Below, one piece after another: positions 33,975 to 43,201 of a stretch of DNA of 64,000 nucleotides (position 1 is its first letter; every line of letters starts with the position of its first letter). The stretch comes from Sulfitobacter sp. EhC04 (GTDB taxonomy: Bacteria > Pseudomonadota > Alphaproteobacteria > Rhodobacterales > Rhodobacteraceae): positions 1 to 64,000 of the forward strand of contig NZ_LXYI01000049.1 in the NCBI RefSeq assembly GCF_001650875.1. The letters run 5' to 3'. The notes under the pieces are model-generated. The model was not told the origin of the DNA. It worked only from the letters and a program-made list of their open reading frames with translations, and ran no database searches. The translations under genes and the position numbers were made by a program.

Positions 33975-34274
33975 GCCCAACTAAGCGACACGCCCCCTCT
34001 TACATTACAGCCTGCCTTCAGCAAGCTGAGCGGCACAAAGCGCATCAAATTAAACCGTTGGGCAAAAAAGCTCCGCGACATTAGCCTCCGAAACATGCAG
34101 GAAGGCATCCAGAACGGGTTTTTCCACGCCGCACTGACAGAACATACTCCTGAGATCGTGGCTGGATATTTTCTGGGTATGTCGCGAATGGTGACAACAA
34201 ATCTGCCCCGCCAAAAAATCGCGGATTTTGTTACCGACATCGCTTTTCACGGCCTGATAACACCCCGATATTGA
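33973..34274 (+). pseudogene. C-terminal gene fragment, possibly TetR-type
   Basis: An open frame starts at the IS border and ends with a stop at 34274, reading RDISLRNMQEGIQNGFFHAAL, then EIVAGYFLGMSRMVTTNL. The helical pattern resembles the ligand-binding half of a TetR regulator; this is a weak call. Its 5' part was lost to the IS6 insertion. 34275-34340 holds nothing recognised. Confidence 0.35.
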
Positions 34275-34340
34275 TAGGGGTTGTGACATTAGGCTCTGGA
34301 CCCATTAATCTTATATGCGCGAGTGTAATTGGTTTCCGGC

Positions 34341-35864
34341 TCACATCACCGCTCCGATTTGCCACGGCACAAATTCGTTGTCGCCAAGGCCCAACGCCTC
34401 GGATTTGGTGACCTGACCGGATGCCGTTGCGCGGATCATGTCGAAAATCTCGCGGCCCTTGTCAGCCATGCTGACGCCACCGGACACGATATCGCCGGTA
34501 TTCATGTCCATATCGTCGGGCATCTGATTGAACAGTCGGTCGGATGTGGCCACCTTGATGGTCGGTGCGGGTTTGGACCCGAAGGCCGAGCCGCGCCCCG
34601 TTGTAAACACAACGATCTGCGCACCGCCCGAAATCTGGCCCGTCGCTGAGACCGGATCATAGCCGGGCGTATCCATGAAGACGAAACCCGCCTGTGTAAC
34701 TGTTTCGGCATAGTCATACACGGCTGTCAGGGGCGTCGAGCCCGCTTTGGCCACCGCGCCCAGCGACTTCTCAAGGATCGTCGTAATGCCACCCTGCTTG
34801 TTGCCGGGGCTGGGATTGTTGTCCATCGAGCCGCCATTTTGTGTGGTGTAGTTTTCCCACCACTTGATCTGGGCGACCAGTTTTTCCGCAATATCCTTGT
34901 CAGCAGCGCGTCGCAGCAGGAGTTGTTCAGCTCCATAAATCTCCGGCGTCTCTGACAGGATGGCCGTGCCCCCTTGCCCCACGATCAGGTCACTTGCGAT
35001 CCCCAAGGCCGGGTTGGCGGTGATGCTGGAAAAGCCGTCGGAGCCGCCGCATTGCAACGCCACGCGCAACGCGCTCATGGGTTGGGGGGTGCGGGTGACG
35101 GCGTTTACCTGCGGCAGAATTTCCGCCACATGCGCCTTGATCGCGTCGATCGTTGCACGGGTGCCGCCGGTGTCCTGAATGGTCAGCGCGTGAAACCGAT
35201 CGGTGCCAGCGTCGCCGAAATGCGACTGCATCCGCGCGATCTGCATCACTTCGCAGCCCAGGCCCACGAAAATCGTCGCACCCACATTGGGATGGGTCGC
35301 GTGGCCCCAAAGGACACGGTCCAGAATGTCAAAGCCGCGCCCGCTGTTGGCCATGCCACAGCCTGTGCCATGGGCGAAAGCCACGATGCCGTCGACACTT
35401 GCATAAGCCTCAAGCGCGCCACTTGCCTCGATCTCCGACACGGCACGGCGTATCACCGTCGCCGAACAGTTCACCGTCGCGACCAGCGCAATATAGTTAC
35501 GCGTGCCAACACGGCCATCCGCGCGGGCGTAACCGTTAAAGTTCAAGCGTTCCGTCTGCGGAATTGCGCGCTGTGATGCGGCCAGATCTGCGCCGATGTG
35601 GTAGTCCTGTTTGGGGTCTGCGAAGGTGCAGTTGTGTGTGTGCACATGATCCCCCGCAGCGATCTGCACGGTGGCCTGCCCGATGAATTGCCCGAATTTC
35701 ACGACCGGCGCGCCGATCTGCATCGCCACGCGCGCAATCTTGTGCCCAGAAGAAACCGACGCCGCCAGCGGCGCCCCCAACCCCAAGGGATCATCCCCAG
35801 CATTGGCCCGCTCCGTCAGCACACCAATGGTGTCGCTGGGGTGCAGGATCAGCGGATCAGACAT
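34341..35864 (-). CDS. uxaA: Altronate dehydratase
   Basis: A 507-aa dehydratase converting D-altronate to 2-keto-3-deoxygluconate. An N-terminal SAF domain (1-~90, GDHVHTHNC with metal-type His) is followed by the large dehydratase domain (YARADGRVGTRNYIALVATVNCSATV, HGTGCGM, LQCGGSDGFSSITANPALG). It is the last gene of the uronate operon and overlaps uxuA by 8 bp. Altronate comes from galacturonate through tagaturonate. Confidence 0.92.
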   Translation of the reverse strand: MSDPLILHPSDTIGVLTERANAGDDPLGLGAPLAASVSSGHKIARVAMQIGAPVVKFGQFIGQATVQIAAGDHVHTHNCTFADPKQDYHIGADLAASQRAIPQTERLNFNGYARADGRVGTRNYIALVATVNCSATVIRRAVSEIEASGALEAYASVDGIVAFAHGTGCGMANSGRGFDILDRVLWGHATHPNVGATIFVGLGCEVMQIARMQSHFGDAGTDRFHALTIQDTGGTRATIDAIKAHVAEILPQVNAVTRTPQPMSALRVALQCGGSDGFSSITANPALGIASDLIVGQGGTAILSETPEIYGAEQLLLRRAADKDIAEKLVAQIKWWENYTTQNGGSMDNNPSPGNKQGGITTILEKSLGAVAKAGSTPLTAVYDYAETVTQAGFVFMDTPGYDPVSATGQISGGAQIVVFTTGRGSAFGSKPAPTIKVATSDRLFNQMPDDMDMNTGDIVSGGVSMADKGREIFDMIRATASGQVTKSEALGLGDNEFVPWQIGAVM

Positions 35865-37029
35865 GGGACACCGCGCGGATCACGCCACGCAATTCGGCAA
35901 GACCGCGCAACCGGCCAATCAGCGGGTAGCCAGGGATCATGTCGCGCGTCAGATCGGACAACATGTGATGGCCATGATCGGGCCGGAACGGGATCGCGTG
36001 ATCGTCGCGCCCCGCCGATCGGCGCCGGTCTTCTTCCGCCAGCAGAACGCGGATAAGGGCGACCATATCCGTGTCGCCATCCAGATGGGCGGCCTCCTCG
36101 AAGGAGCCGTCCGGGTCTTTGCGCACGTTGCGCAGATGGGCAAAATGGATGCGGTCTGCGACTTTTTCCGCGATAGCAGGCACATCATTGACCGGATTAG
36201 CCCCCAAAGACCCCGCACAAAGTGTCACGCCATTGGCAGGGCTGTCATAGGCGTTCAAGATCCAGTCGAGGTCTTCACCGTCCGACACGATGCGCGGCAG
36301 GCCCAGAATATTGCGCGGTGGGTCGTCGGGGTGGACGCACAGGCGCATGCCCAACGTTTCGGCTGTGGGAATGATCTCGTCCAGAAACCGCTTGTAGTTT
36401 GCGCGCAAGGCGTCGCGCCCGATGTTGTCATAGCCGGCCAGAGCGGTCTTGAGGCCCGCGACATCGTAGCGGTCGAACGCGCCGGGTATTCCGGCCATGA
36501 TGGCGGCCAAAAGTTTTGCGCGGTCTGCCTCACTGGCGGCCTGAAACCACGCGGCGGCCTTCGCAAGCACATCGGTGGGATAATCGTCCTCGGCTTCGCG
36601 GCGGCCCAGCATATGAACTTCGAAGGCGGCCATGCGCGTGGCCTCGAACCGCAGACAAGTGGCCCCGCCCGCGACGGGTGCGGCCAGATCCGTGCGGGTC
36701 CAGTCCAGCAACGGCATGAAATTGTAGCAGATCGTCTTGACCCCTTGGGCCGCGAGATTGGCCATCGACTGGCGATAGTTACCAAACAGCGTCGACAGAT
36801 CGCCGTCACCGCGCTTGATCCGCTCATGGATGGGCAGGCTTTCGACCACGACCCAGTCAAACCCGGCCTGCGTGATCACGTCTTTGCGCGCCGCAATCGC
36901 GTCCTGCGACCAGACCTCGCCATAGGGGACGGCGTGCAAAGCACTCACGATCCCGCGCGCGCCCGTCTGGGCCACGTCTGAGAGCGGGATGCTGTCGAAC
37001 TCACCGTACCAACGCCAGCTTTCGATCAT
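35857..37029 (-). CDS. uxuA: Mannonate dehydratase
   Basis: A 390-aa TIM-barrel dehydratase converting D-mannonate to 2-keto-3-deoxygluconate. Family segments are MIESWRWYGEFDSIPLSD, FDWVVVESLPIHERIK, CYNFMPLLDWTRTD, RLCVHPDDPPRNILGLPR and the C-terminal RPDHGHHM metal region. The start overlaps the uxuB stop as ATGA. Confidence 0.95.
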   Translation of the reverse strand: MIESWRWYGEFDSIPLSDVAQTGARGIVSALHAVPYGEVWSQDAIAARKDVITQAGFDWVVVESLPIHERIKRGDGDLSTLFGNYRQSMANLAAQGVKTICYNFMPLLDWTRTDLAAPVAGGATCLRFEATRMAAFEVHMLGRREAEDDYPTDVLAKAAAWFQAASEADRAKLLAAIMAGIPGAFDRYDVAGLKTALAGYDNIGRDALRANYKRFLDEIIPTAETLGMRLCVHPDDPPRNILGLPRIVSDGEDLDWILNAYDSPANGVTLCAGSLGANPVNDVPAIAEKVADRIHFAHLRNVRKDPDGSFEEAAHLDGDTDMVALIRVLLAEEDRRRSAGRDDHAIPFRPDHGHHMLSDLTRDMIPGYPLIGRLRGLAELRGVIRAVSHV

Positions 37030-38453
37030 GATGAGGCTCCTTTCACAACGGCGCGCACGCCGTCGGCCCAGATCTGCTCTGCCGCTTGGGTAACTGGCGC
37101 CTGCATCCGTTGGGCAAAATCGGCGGGGAAAATATCCTCGACCGCCAGCAGCGACGCAACAATCTGCGCAGGACCCGTCGCCTGCGCCGCCAAAGCGTGC
37201 AGACGGTCAGCCATGGGATCCCGCACATCTATAGGCTGCCCGGCCTCGTCCACGCCCGAAACATAGCGCATCCACCCTGCCACGGCCACGCACATCGCTG
37301 TCGTGGGGCGCGCGGAATCCAAATTTTCCCGCAACGTTCCCAACAAGCGTTGAGGCAGTTTCTGGCTGCCGTCCATGGCGATCTGCCAGGTCCGGTGCCG
37401 GATCGCAGGGTTGGCATAGCGGTCGAAAAGCGCGTCAGCATACTGCGTCAGGCTCACGCCTTTGGGGGCCACGACGGCGGGCATGATTTCTGACCACAAA
37501 GCGCGGACATAGGCGGCAAAGACCGGATCGGCCACGGTTTCGGCGATGGTCTCGTGCCCTGCCAGATAGCCGGTATAGGCTAGCGCTGAATGCGTGCCGT
37601 TCAGCATCCGCAACTTCATGTGCTCGTGTGCGGTGACATCCGCGACCATCTCGGCACCTGCGGCCCCAAGATCGGGGCGCTGGCCATCGACGAAATAATC
37701 CTCGACCGCCCATTGCGCGAAAGGTTCGTGCATCACGGGGGCCGCATCGTACGTGCCGGTCTGCGCCGCAAGTCGGCGAATGTCGTCGTCGGTCGTTGCG
37801 GGTGTGATCCGGTCTACCATGGTAGAGGGGAAGCGCCCTTCGGCCGCGATCCATGCGGCGAGTTTGGGATCGATCCTTTCGGCAAGCTGCAACACCATGC
37901 CGCGCACCAGCTTGCCGTTTTCGGGCAGGTTATCGCAGGTCAGCACCGTAAATGGCGGCACCCCTGCCGCATGGCGCCGCGCCAGCGCACGTACCAGATA
38001 TCCGGGGGTCGAAACGGGAAGATCGTGGGCCAGATCGTACTGGATATCGGGGTGATCGAGGTTCAGCGCGCCGGTGGACGGATTGTGGCAATATCCCTTT
38101 TCCGTGACGGTGAGCGTCACGATCTTCACACCCGGATCGGCCATCGCAGTCAGAACCGCGTCGGGGTCTTCAGGGGCCACCAGAACATCATTCAGTACAT
38201 CGATCTTGCGCAGTTTTTCCCCATCCGCTCCAAGGCTGACCGAGGTATACGACCAATTCTGCGGGCGCAAGGCATCGCGCGTGTCGGGGCTGCGCAGGGA
38301 CACACCAATGATGCCCCAGTCACCGCCCGAAGCCGCCATGGCATCGGCGATATACACACATCCAAAGGCACGGAAAAACGCCCCAAGCCCCAGATGGACA
38401 ATGCCCGTCGCGGGGCGATTGTTTGCAAGATCAGCGGGCAAGCCAGCCTCCAT
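37026..38453 (-). CDS. uxuB: Fructuronate reductase (mannitol dehydrogenase family)
   Basis: A 475-aa NAD-dependent oxidoreductase of the mannitol dehydrogenase/UxuB group. GIVHLGLGAFFRAFG is the nucleotide site and KLRMLNGTHSALAYTG the catalytic Lys/Asn/His region. It should reduce fructuronate to mannonate. No separate tagaturonate reductase (UxaB) is in the window, although UxaA needs altronate, so this enzyme may serve both branches, or uxaB is elsewhere. It overlaps kduD by 23 bp. Confidence 0.9.
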   Translation of the reverse strand: MEAGLPADLANNRPATGIVHLGLGAFFRAFGCVYIADAMAASGGDWGIIGVSLRSPDTRDALRPQNWSYTSVSLGADGEKLRKIDVLNDVLVAPEDPDAVLTAMADPGVKIVTLTVTEKGYCHNPSTGALNLDHPDIQYDLAHDLPVSTPGYLVRALARRHAAGVPPFTVLTCDNLPENGKLVRGMVLQLAERIDPKLAAWIAAEGRFPSTMVDRITPATTDDDIRRLAAQTGTYDAAPVMHEPFAQWAVEDYFVDGQRPDLGAAGAEMVADVTAHEHMKLRMLNGTHSALAYTGYLAGHETIAETVADPVFAAYVRALWSEIMPAVVAPKGVSLTQYADALFDRYANPAIRHRTWQIAMDGSQKLPQRLLGTLRENLDSARPTTAMCVAVAGWMRYVSGVDEAGQPIDVRDPMADRLHALAAQATGPAQIVASLLAVEDIFPADFAQRMQAPVTQAAEQIWADGVRAVVKGASS

Positions 38454-39174
38454 CCACGTTCAGAACTGCCCCATGCACATATCCCGCCGCCGGGGCGCTC
38501 AGAAAAACCGCCGCGCCCGCGATGTCAGACGCCGCCCCCCAGCGACCTGCGGGAATGCGGTCAAGGATCGCCTTGTTCCGCTCGGGGTCGGCGCGCAGCG
38601 CTTCGGTGTTGTTGGTCTCGATATAGCCGGGGGCGACTGCGTTGACGTTGATGCCCTTGGTGGCCCATTCGTTGGCCAAAATCTTGGTCAGCCCCGCCAC
38701 GCCGTGTTTTGACGCGGTGTAGGACGGCACGCGGATGCCACCCTGAAACGACAACAACGAAGCGATGTTCACGACAGCGCCGGTCCCCTTGCGCGCCAGC
38801 ACCGCCTTGGCGAAGGCCTGCGTGGTGAAAAACAGCGCCTTGAGATTTACATCCATAACCGCGTCCCAATCCGCTTCGGTAAAGTCGACTGAGGCGTTTC
38901 GACGGATGATGCCTGCGTTGTTGATCAGAATGTCGATATTCTGGCCGTCGAACAGCCCCTTTCCCGCCATCGGATCGGCAAAATCAACGAGGATGGTGGA
39001 CGCGGTGCCCCCCGTAGCCTCAATCATACCCACGGTTTCCTCACAGGCCCGGCGCCCGGCGCAAATCACCGTCGCGCCGGCCTGGGCAAGACCCACGGCG
39101 ATGGCCTGACCGATACCGGTATTGGCGCCGGTGACCAGCGCGCGACGGCCCGCTAGATCGAAAGGATTGCTCAC
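38431..39174 (-). CDS. kduD: 2-deoxy-D-gluconate 3-dehydrogenase / DKI reductase
   Basis: A 247-aa short-chain dehydrogenase with the NAD motif TGANTGIG, NNAG in ILINNAGIIRR and the catalytic Tyr-Lys pair in YTASKHG. With KduI it converts unsaturated uronate products to 2-keto-3-deoxygluconate. The gene lies between kduI and uxuB with short overlaps. Confidence 0.9.
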   Translation of the reverse strand: MSNPFDLAGRRALVTGANTGIGQAIAVGLAQAGATVICAGRRACEETVGMIEATGGTASTILVDFADPMAGKGLFDGQNIDILINNAGIIRRNASVDFTEADWDAVMDVNLKALFFTTQAFAKAVLARKGTGAVVNIASLLSFQGGIRVPSYTASKHGVAGLTKILANEWATKGINVNAVAPGYIETNNTEALRADPERNKAILDRIPAGRWGAASDIAGAAVFLSAPAAGYVHGAVLNVDGGWLAR

Positions 39175-39995
39175 CGCAGATCCCCCATGGCGACCATATC
39201 CATATCGGTGAAATCAACATTGTCGCCCGCCATCGCCCAACAGAATGTGTAGGACGCCGTGCCCGCACCGGCGTGGATCGACCACGGCGGAGAGATCACG
39301 GCTTCTTCGTTGGCCATGACGATGTGGCGGGTCTGGTCAGGTTCTCCCATCAGGTGAAAGACGCGCTGATCTTCGGGGAGCTGGAAGTACAGATACGCTT
39401 CCATCCGGCGGTCATGCAGGTGGGCGGGCATCGTGTTCCAGACGGAGCCTTCTGCGAATTGCGTATAGCCCATCAGAAGTTGACAGGATTTGCAGACCTC
39501 GGGGTGCAGAAACTGGATGATTACCCGTTCGTTTGCGGTCTCGCGGGCCCCCATCTCAACCCGGCGCGCATCCTTGAGGGTGATCAGCGTGGTCGGATAG
39601 GTCTGATGCGCAGGGGCCGACAGGACATAGAACCGCCCTGCCCCGTCAAAGGTCACCGGCCCGGCACCCATGCCGATATAAAGCACCTCGCCCTTGCCCA
39701 GCTCATAGGTCTGGCCGCTGACCGTTACACTGCCCGCCTCACCGATGTTGAGAATGCCCATTTCGCGCCGCTCAAGGATGGTTGCAGTGCCTGTGGCGTC
39801 GACCTTGTCCAGCGTCAGCGCCTTGCCCGCAGGCACGGCAGAACCTAGGATCAGGCGGTCGTAATGGCTGTAGACAAGGTTGATTTCGCCATCAACGAAC
39901 AGACCTCCCACATGGAAATGATCGCGCAGCTGGTCCGTGTCGAGCGTCTTGGCTGTTGCAGGGTCGATGGCATGGCGGGTCTGGGTCTTGAGCAT
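39171..39995 (-). CDS. kduI: 5-keto-4-deoxyuronate isomerase
   Basis: A 274-aa double cupin. Zinc ligands appear in MPAHLHDRRMEAYLYF and in PPWSIHAGAG, both characteristic of KduI. It isomerises 5-keto-4-deoxyuronate from unsaturated galacturonate or glucuronate, the product of pectin or glycosaminoglycan lyases. The start overlaps nothing; kdgF ends 17 bp upstream. Confidence 0.95.
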   Translation of the reverse strand: MLKTQTRHAIDPATAKTLDTDQLRDHFHVGGLFVDGEINLVYSHYDRLILGSAVPAGKALTLDKVDATGTATILERREMGILNIGEAGSVTVSGQTYELGKGEVLYIGMGAGPVTFDGAGRFYVLSAPAHQTYPTTLITLKDARRVEMGARETANERVIIQFLHPEVCKSCQLLMGYTQFAEGSVWNTMPAHLHDRRMEAYLYFQLPEDQRVFHLMGEPDQTRHIVMANEEAVISPPWSIHAGAGTASYTFCWAMAGDNVDFTDMDMVAMGDLR

Positions 39996-40012
39996 TTGGC
40001 TTGTCTTTCTTT

Positions 40013-40318
40013 TCAGAGGAAATCGTCGCGGCGGGGGGTAAAGCTGTCGATCAGGGTTCCGGCAGCGGTGCAGACGCAGCCGTGACGCACACCGGAAGGA
40101 ATCACGATGCTGTCGCCCGGTCCCAGATCATGGGTGACGTCGCCCACGGTGAAGGTGAAGCGACCGGCCTCGACGTAGGTGGCCTGCGCGTGGGGATGGT
40201 TGTGCAGTTTGCCCTCGGCGCCGTCGTGGAAACGAAAGGCGACCACCATCAGATCGGGGTTTTCGGCCAGCACCTGACGGGTCACGCCGGGATCGGTGGG
40301 AACAACGGGATAGCGCAT
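40013..40318 (-). CDS. kdgF: Cupin, KdgF-type unsaturated-uronate linearising protein
   Basis: A 101-aa single-domain cupin. The start at 40318 follows GAGG; a start at 40330 overlaps the DctM stop. A much longer frame upstream is the shadow of dctM. The metal motif is KLHNHPHAQATYVEAG, with GPGDSIVIPSGVRHG. KdgF proteins speed conversion of 4,5-unsaturated uronates to the linear ketone used by KduI, which is the next gene. Confidence 0.88.
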   Translation of the reverse strand: MRYPVVPTDPGVTRQVLAENPDLMVVAFRFHDGAEGKLHNHPHAQATYVEAGRFTFTVGDVTHDLGPGDSIVIPSGVRHGCVCTAAGTLIDSFTPRRDDFL

Positions 40319-40326
40319 GTCTTGCC

Positions 40327-41607
40327 TCATCTGAACATCGACGGCAGCCACAACGACAGCGCCGGAATATAAGTGACCAGCATCAGCGTCGCAAAGGCGG
40401 CACCATAGAAGGGCCAGATCGTGCGCACCGCGTCCCAGATCGGAATGCGCCCCACTGCACAGCCTACGAACAGCACCGCCCCCACGGGCGGCGTGCACAG
40501 GCCGATACCAAGGTTGAGGATCAGGATTACGCCGAAGTGGACGGGATCGACACCGAATGCCATGGCGACCGGCAGGAAGATCGGCGTCGTGATCACGATC
40601 AGCGGCGACATATCCATGAACGTGCCAAGGATCAGCAGCACGACGTTCAGCAACAGCAGGATCACGATCGGGTTGTCCGACACGCCCTGCAACATCTGCA
40701 CCATCGACGCGGGCACGCGGGTATAGGCCAGCAGCCAGCCAAAGGATGCCGCACAACCGATGACCATCAGCACCATCGCCGTTGTGCGGACGGCAGCGAA
40801 GGTCGCTTCGATGAAGTCGTGCCAGCTGAGGCTGCGGTAGACGAAGAAGGTCACCAAGAGCGCGTAGACCACCGCGATGTTGGAGGATTCCGACGCGGTG
40901 AAGACGCCCGACCGCACCCCGCCAAAGATGATCGCCACGAGGATCAGGCCCGGTGCGGCGGAGATGAAAAGCGTGCCGATCATGCGGAAGCCCTGGAACT
41001 TTTGCACCGGGTAGCCCTTGCGCTTTGCCACCCACCAGGCGGTGATCATCAGGACCAGCGCCAGCAGGAAGCCGGGGATGATGCCCGCCGTGAACAGATC
41101 CGCAATGGAGATGCGCCCGCCTGCGGCGATGGAATAGATGATCATGTTGTGCGACGGCGGCAGCAGCAGCGCGATGATCGAGCTGACGACGGTGATGTTC
41201 ACCGCGTAGTCGGCATCGTATCCGCGCTCCTTCATCTGCGGCACCATCAGCCCCCCGACGGCGGAGGCGTCGGCGGCGGCAGAGCCCGACACGCCGCCGA
41301 ACATCACGGATGACAGGACGTTGACCTGCCCCAGCCCGCCCCGGAAATGGCCAACGAAGGCCCCGGCAAGCGCCACGAGGCGGCGCGCGATGTCGCCGCG
41401 CACCATCAGGTCGCCCGCGAAGATGAAGAACGGAATGGCCATCAGCGCGAAGGCCGACACGCCGGAATTGAGCCGCTGGAACACCACGACCGGCGGCAGC
41501 CCCAGATAGGCGATGGTCGCGAAGCTGGAAACCCCAAGGCAGAAGGCGACCGGGGTGCCGATCAGCAGCAGGAACACGAAGGTCCCGAAGAGTACGTAAA
41601 GTTCCAA
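40327..41607 (-). CDS. TRAP transporter large permease, DctM type
   Basis: A 426-aa membrane protein with about 12 helices and the TRAP signatures FAGDLMVRGDIARRLV, GGVSGSAAADASAVGGLMVPQM and LLPPSHNMIIYS. It starts with TTG (41605-41607) behind a GAGG site, 3 bp after the DctQ stop. It is the main channel of the uronate importer. Confidence 0.94.
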   Translation of the reverse strand: MELYVLFGTFVFLLLIGTPVAFCLGVSSFATIAYLGLPPVVVFQRLNSGVSAFALMAIPFFIFAGDLMVRGDIARRLVALAGAFVGHFRGGLGQVNVLSSVMFGGVSGSAAADASAVGGLMVPQMKERGYDADYAVNITVVSSIIALLLPPSHNMIIYSIAAGGRISIADLFTAGIIPGFLLALVLMITAWWVAKRKGYPVQKFQGFRMIGTLFISAAPGLILVAIIFGGVRSGVFTASESSNIAVVYALLVTFFVYRSLSWHDFIEATFAAVRTTAMVLMVIGCAASFGWLLAYTRVPASMVQMLQGVSDNPIVILLLLNVVLLILGTFMDMSPLIVITTPIFLPVAMAFGVDPVHFGVILILNLGIGLCTPPVGAVLFVGCAVGRIPIWDAVRTIWPFYGAAFATLMLVTYIPALSLWLPSMFR

Positions 41608-41610
41608 GGG

Positions 41611-42132
41611 TCAATCCTCTATCGGGTCATCGCCGAAGCGAGCGGTCGGCAGGCCTGCGGCACGGCGCACCATGCGCTCGACCGAGAAGATCACGATCAA
41701 AATGCCCCCGGCGACGATAGGTATGAAATCGAAAGCCCCCGATATGCCGAGACTGGGCAGCTTGTTGCCGGCGGTCTTTGCGGCAAGCTGCCAGCCGTAC
41801 CAGATCATGCCCGCCCCGAAGCTCGTCACGAAGAAATCGGAGACCGAAAACAGCACCAGCTTGGCCCGTTGCGGCAGCAGATAGAGGACCACGTCGAAGG
41901 ACAGGTGATATCCCTCGCGGATGCCCACGGCGGCGCCGAGAAAGATGAACCAGCCCATGATCATGACCGATGCAGGTTCGGTCCAGACAAGGCTGTCGTT
42001 GAGGATGTAGCGCCAGAAGACCTGCGCGGCGATCAGCGCGGTCATCAACACCAGCCCGCCCCCCGCGACCCATAGGGCGAGGCGAGACAGGCGGCCGGTG
42101 GCCACGGCAACGGAGGTCATACGGTTGGTCAC
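41611..42132 (-). CDS. TRAP transporter small permease, DctQ type
   Basis: A 173-aa protein with four membrane helices (VLMTALIAAQVFWRYIL is typical) and the conserved LVWTEPASVMIMGWFIFLGAAVGIREGYHLSFD segment. It links the binding protein to the large permease. dctP ends 63 bp upstream, and dctM begins just after it. Confidence 0.93.
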   Translation of the reverse strand: MTNRMTSVAVATGRLSRLALWVAGGGLVLMTALIAAQVFWRYILNDSLVWTEPASVMIMGWFIFLGAAVGIREGYHLSFDVVLYLLPQRAKLVLFSVSDFFVTSFGAGMIWYGWQLAAKTAGNKLPSLGISGAFDFIPIVAGGILIVIFSVERMVRRAAGLPTARFGDDPIED

Positions 42133-42195
42133 AACTGGCGATCCCTGAGCAAGAAGTTGACCCGCCCCCGAAAGCGGAGGCGGGCCGGGTGAGGC

Positions 42196-43176
42196 TTATT
42201 CGGTCGCCTGAATGTCTTCGACCATTTTCTTGAGTTTGTCCGAGGTCACGTATTTCTGGTAAACCGGCTTCATCGCCTCGATGAAGGGGGTCTTGTCGAT
42301 GTCGGTCACGATCTCGACGCCCGCTTCACGCACCTTGGCTTCGGATTCCTTTTCGCGGGCGTTCCACAACTCGCGCATCAGCGGAACGGAGTCCTTTGCG
42401 GCCTGGCGGACCATCTCCTGATCCTCGGCGGACAACTTGTCGAAGCTCGACTTGGACATCACCAGAACTTCCGGCACGATCAGGTGCTGGTCAAGCGTGT
42501 AGTATTTGGCAACCTCGAAATGACCCGAGCTGTCATAGGACGGCCAGTTGTTTTCCGCCCCGTCGATCACGCCGGTCTGGATGCTGGAATAAACCTCGCC
42601 GTAAGGCATCGGCGTGGCGTTGGCACCAAGGGCCGCAACCATGTCAACGAACATGTCCGACTGCATCACGCGAAACTTCATGCCCGCGAGATCTGCCATC
42701 GAATTGATCGGCTTTTCGGAGTTGTAAAAGCTGCGCGAGCCGCCGTCGTAAAACGCCAGACCAACCAGATCATGAGCACTGAACGCGTCCAGAATTTGCT
42801 GGCCGATGGGGCCGTCCATGACTTTGTGCATATGGTCAACCGACCGGAAGATATAGGGCAACGACGGTACTTGGGTTTCTTCGATGATGTTGTTGAACGG
42901 TCCAAGCGAGACGCGGTTCATGTCGATCACGCCGAACTGGGTCTGCTCGATTGTGTCTTTTTCTTCGCCAAGCTGGGCTGAGTGGAACACCTCGATGCAC
43001 AGACGTCCGTCGGACCGCTCTTCGAGCATGTCGCCCATGGCGTCAACTGCGGCAACCGTTGGATAGCCATCGGGGTGTGTGTCCGACGACCGGAACGTGA
43101 TTTCGCAGGCAAATGCGCTGGATGCCAAGGCGACGCTCGCCAACAGAGCGGCCCCCAGAGTTTTCGTGTAAGTCAT
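42196..43176 (-). CDS. TRAP transporter substrate-binding protein, DctP type
   Basis: The start at 43176 is chosen because it begins a signal peptide (cleavage near SSAFA-CE) behind GGAGGAAAA; the upstream extension lacks support. The 326-aa receptor has [20 protein letters not shown] and [17 protein letters not shown], with the conserved Arg that binds the substrate carboxylate. The operon context makes galacturonate, glucuronate or an unsaturated uronate the likely ligand. Confidence 0.92.
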   Translation of the reverse strand: MTYTKTLGAALLASVALASSAFACEITFRSSDTHPDGYPTVAAVDAMGDMLEERSDGRLCIEVFHSAQLGEEKDTIEQTQFGVIDMNRVSLGPFNNIIEETQVPSLPYIFRSVDHMHKVMDGPIGQQILDAFSAHDLVGLAFYDGGSRSFYNSEKPINSMADLAGMKFRVMQSDMFVDMVAALGANATPMPYGEVYSSIQTGVIDGAENNWPSYDSSGHFEVAKYYTLDQHLIVPEVLVMSKSSFDKLSAEDQEMVRQAAKDSVPLMRELWNAREKESEAKVREAGVEIVTDIDKTPFIEAMKPVYQKYVTSDKLKKMVEDIQATE

Positions 43177-43201
43177 TATTTTTCCTCCCAGAAATTGCTC
43201 A

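Noticed and set aside
40319-41614. 533-aa frame including the KdgF cupin
   Set aside because: Only the last ~101 residues are a real cupin; the rest is the frame-shifted shadow of dctM, so it is not a fusion protein.
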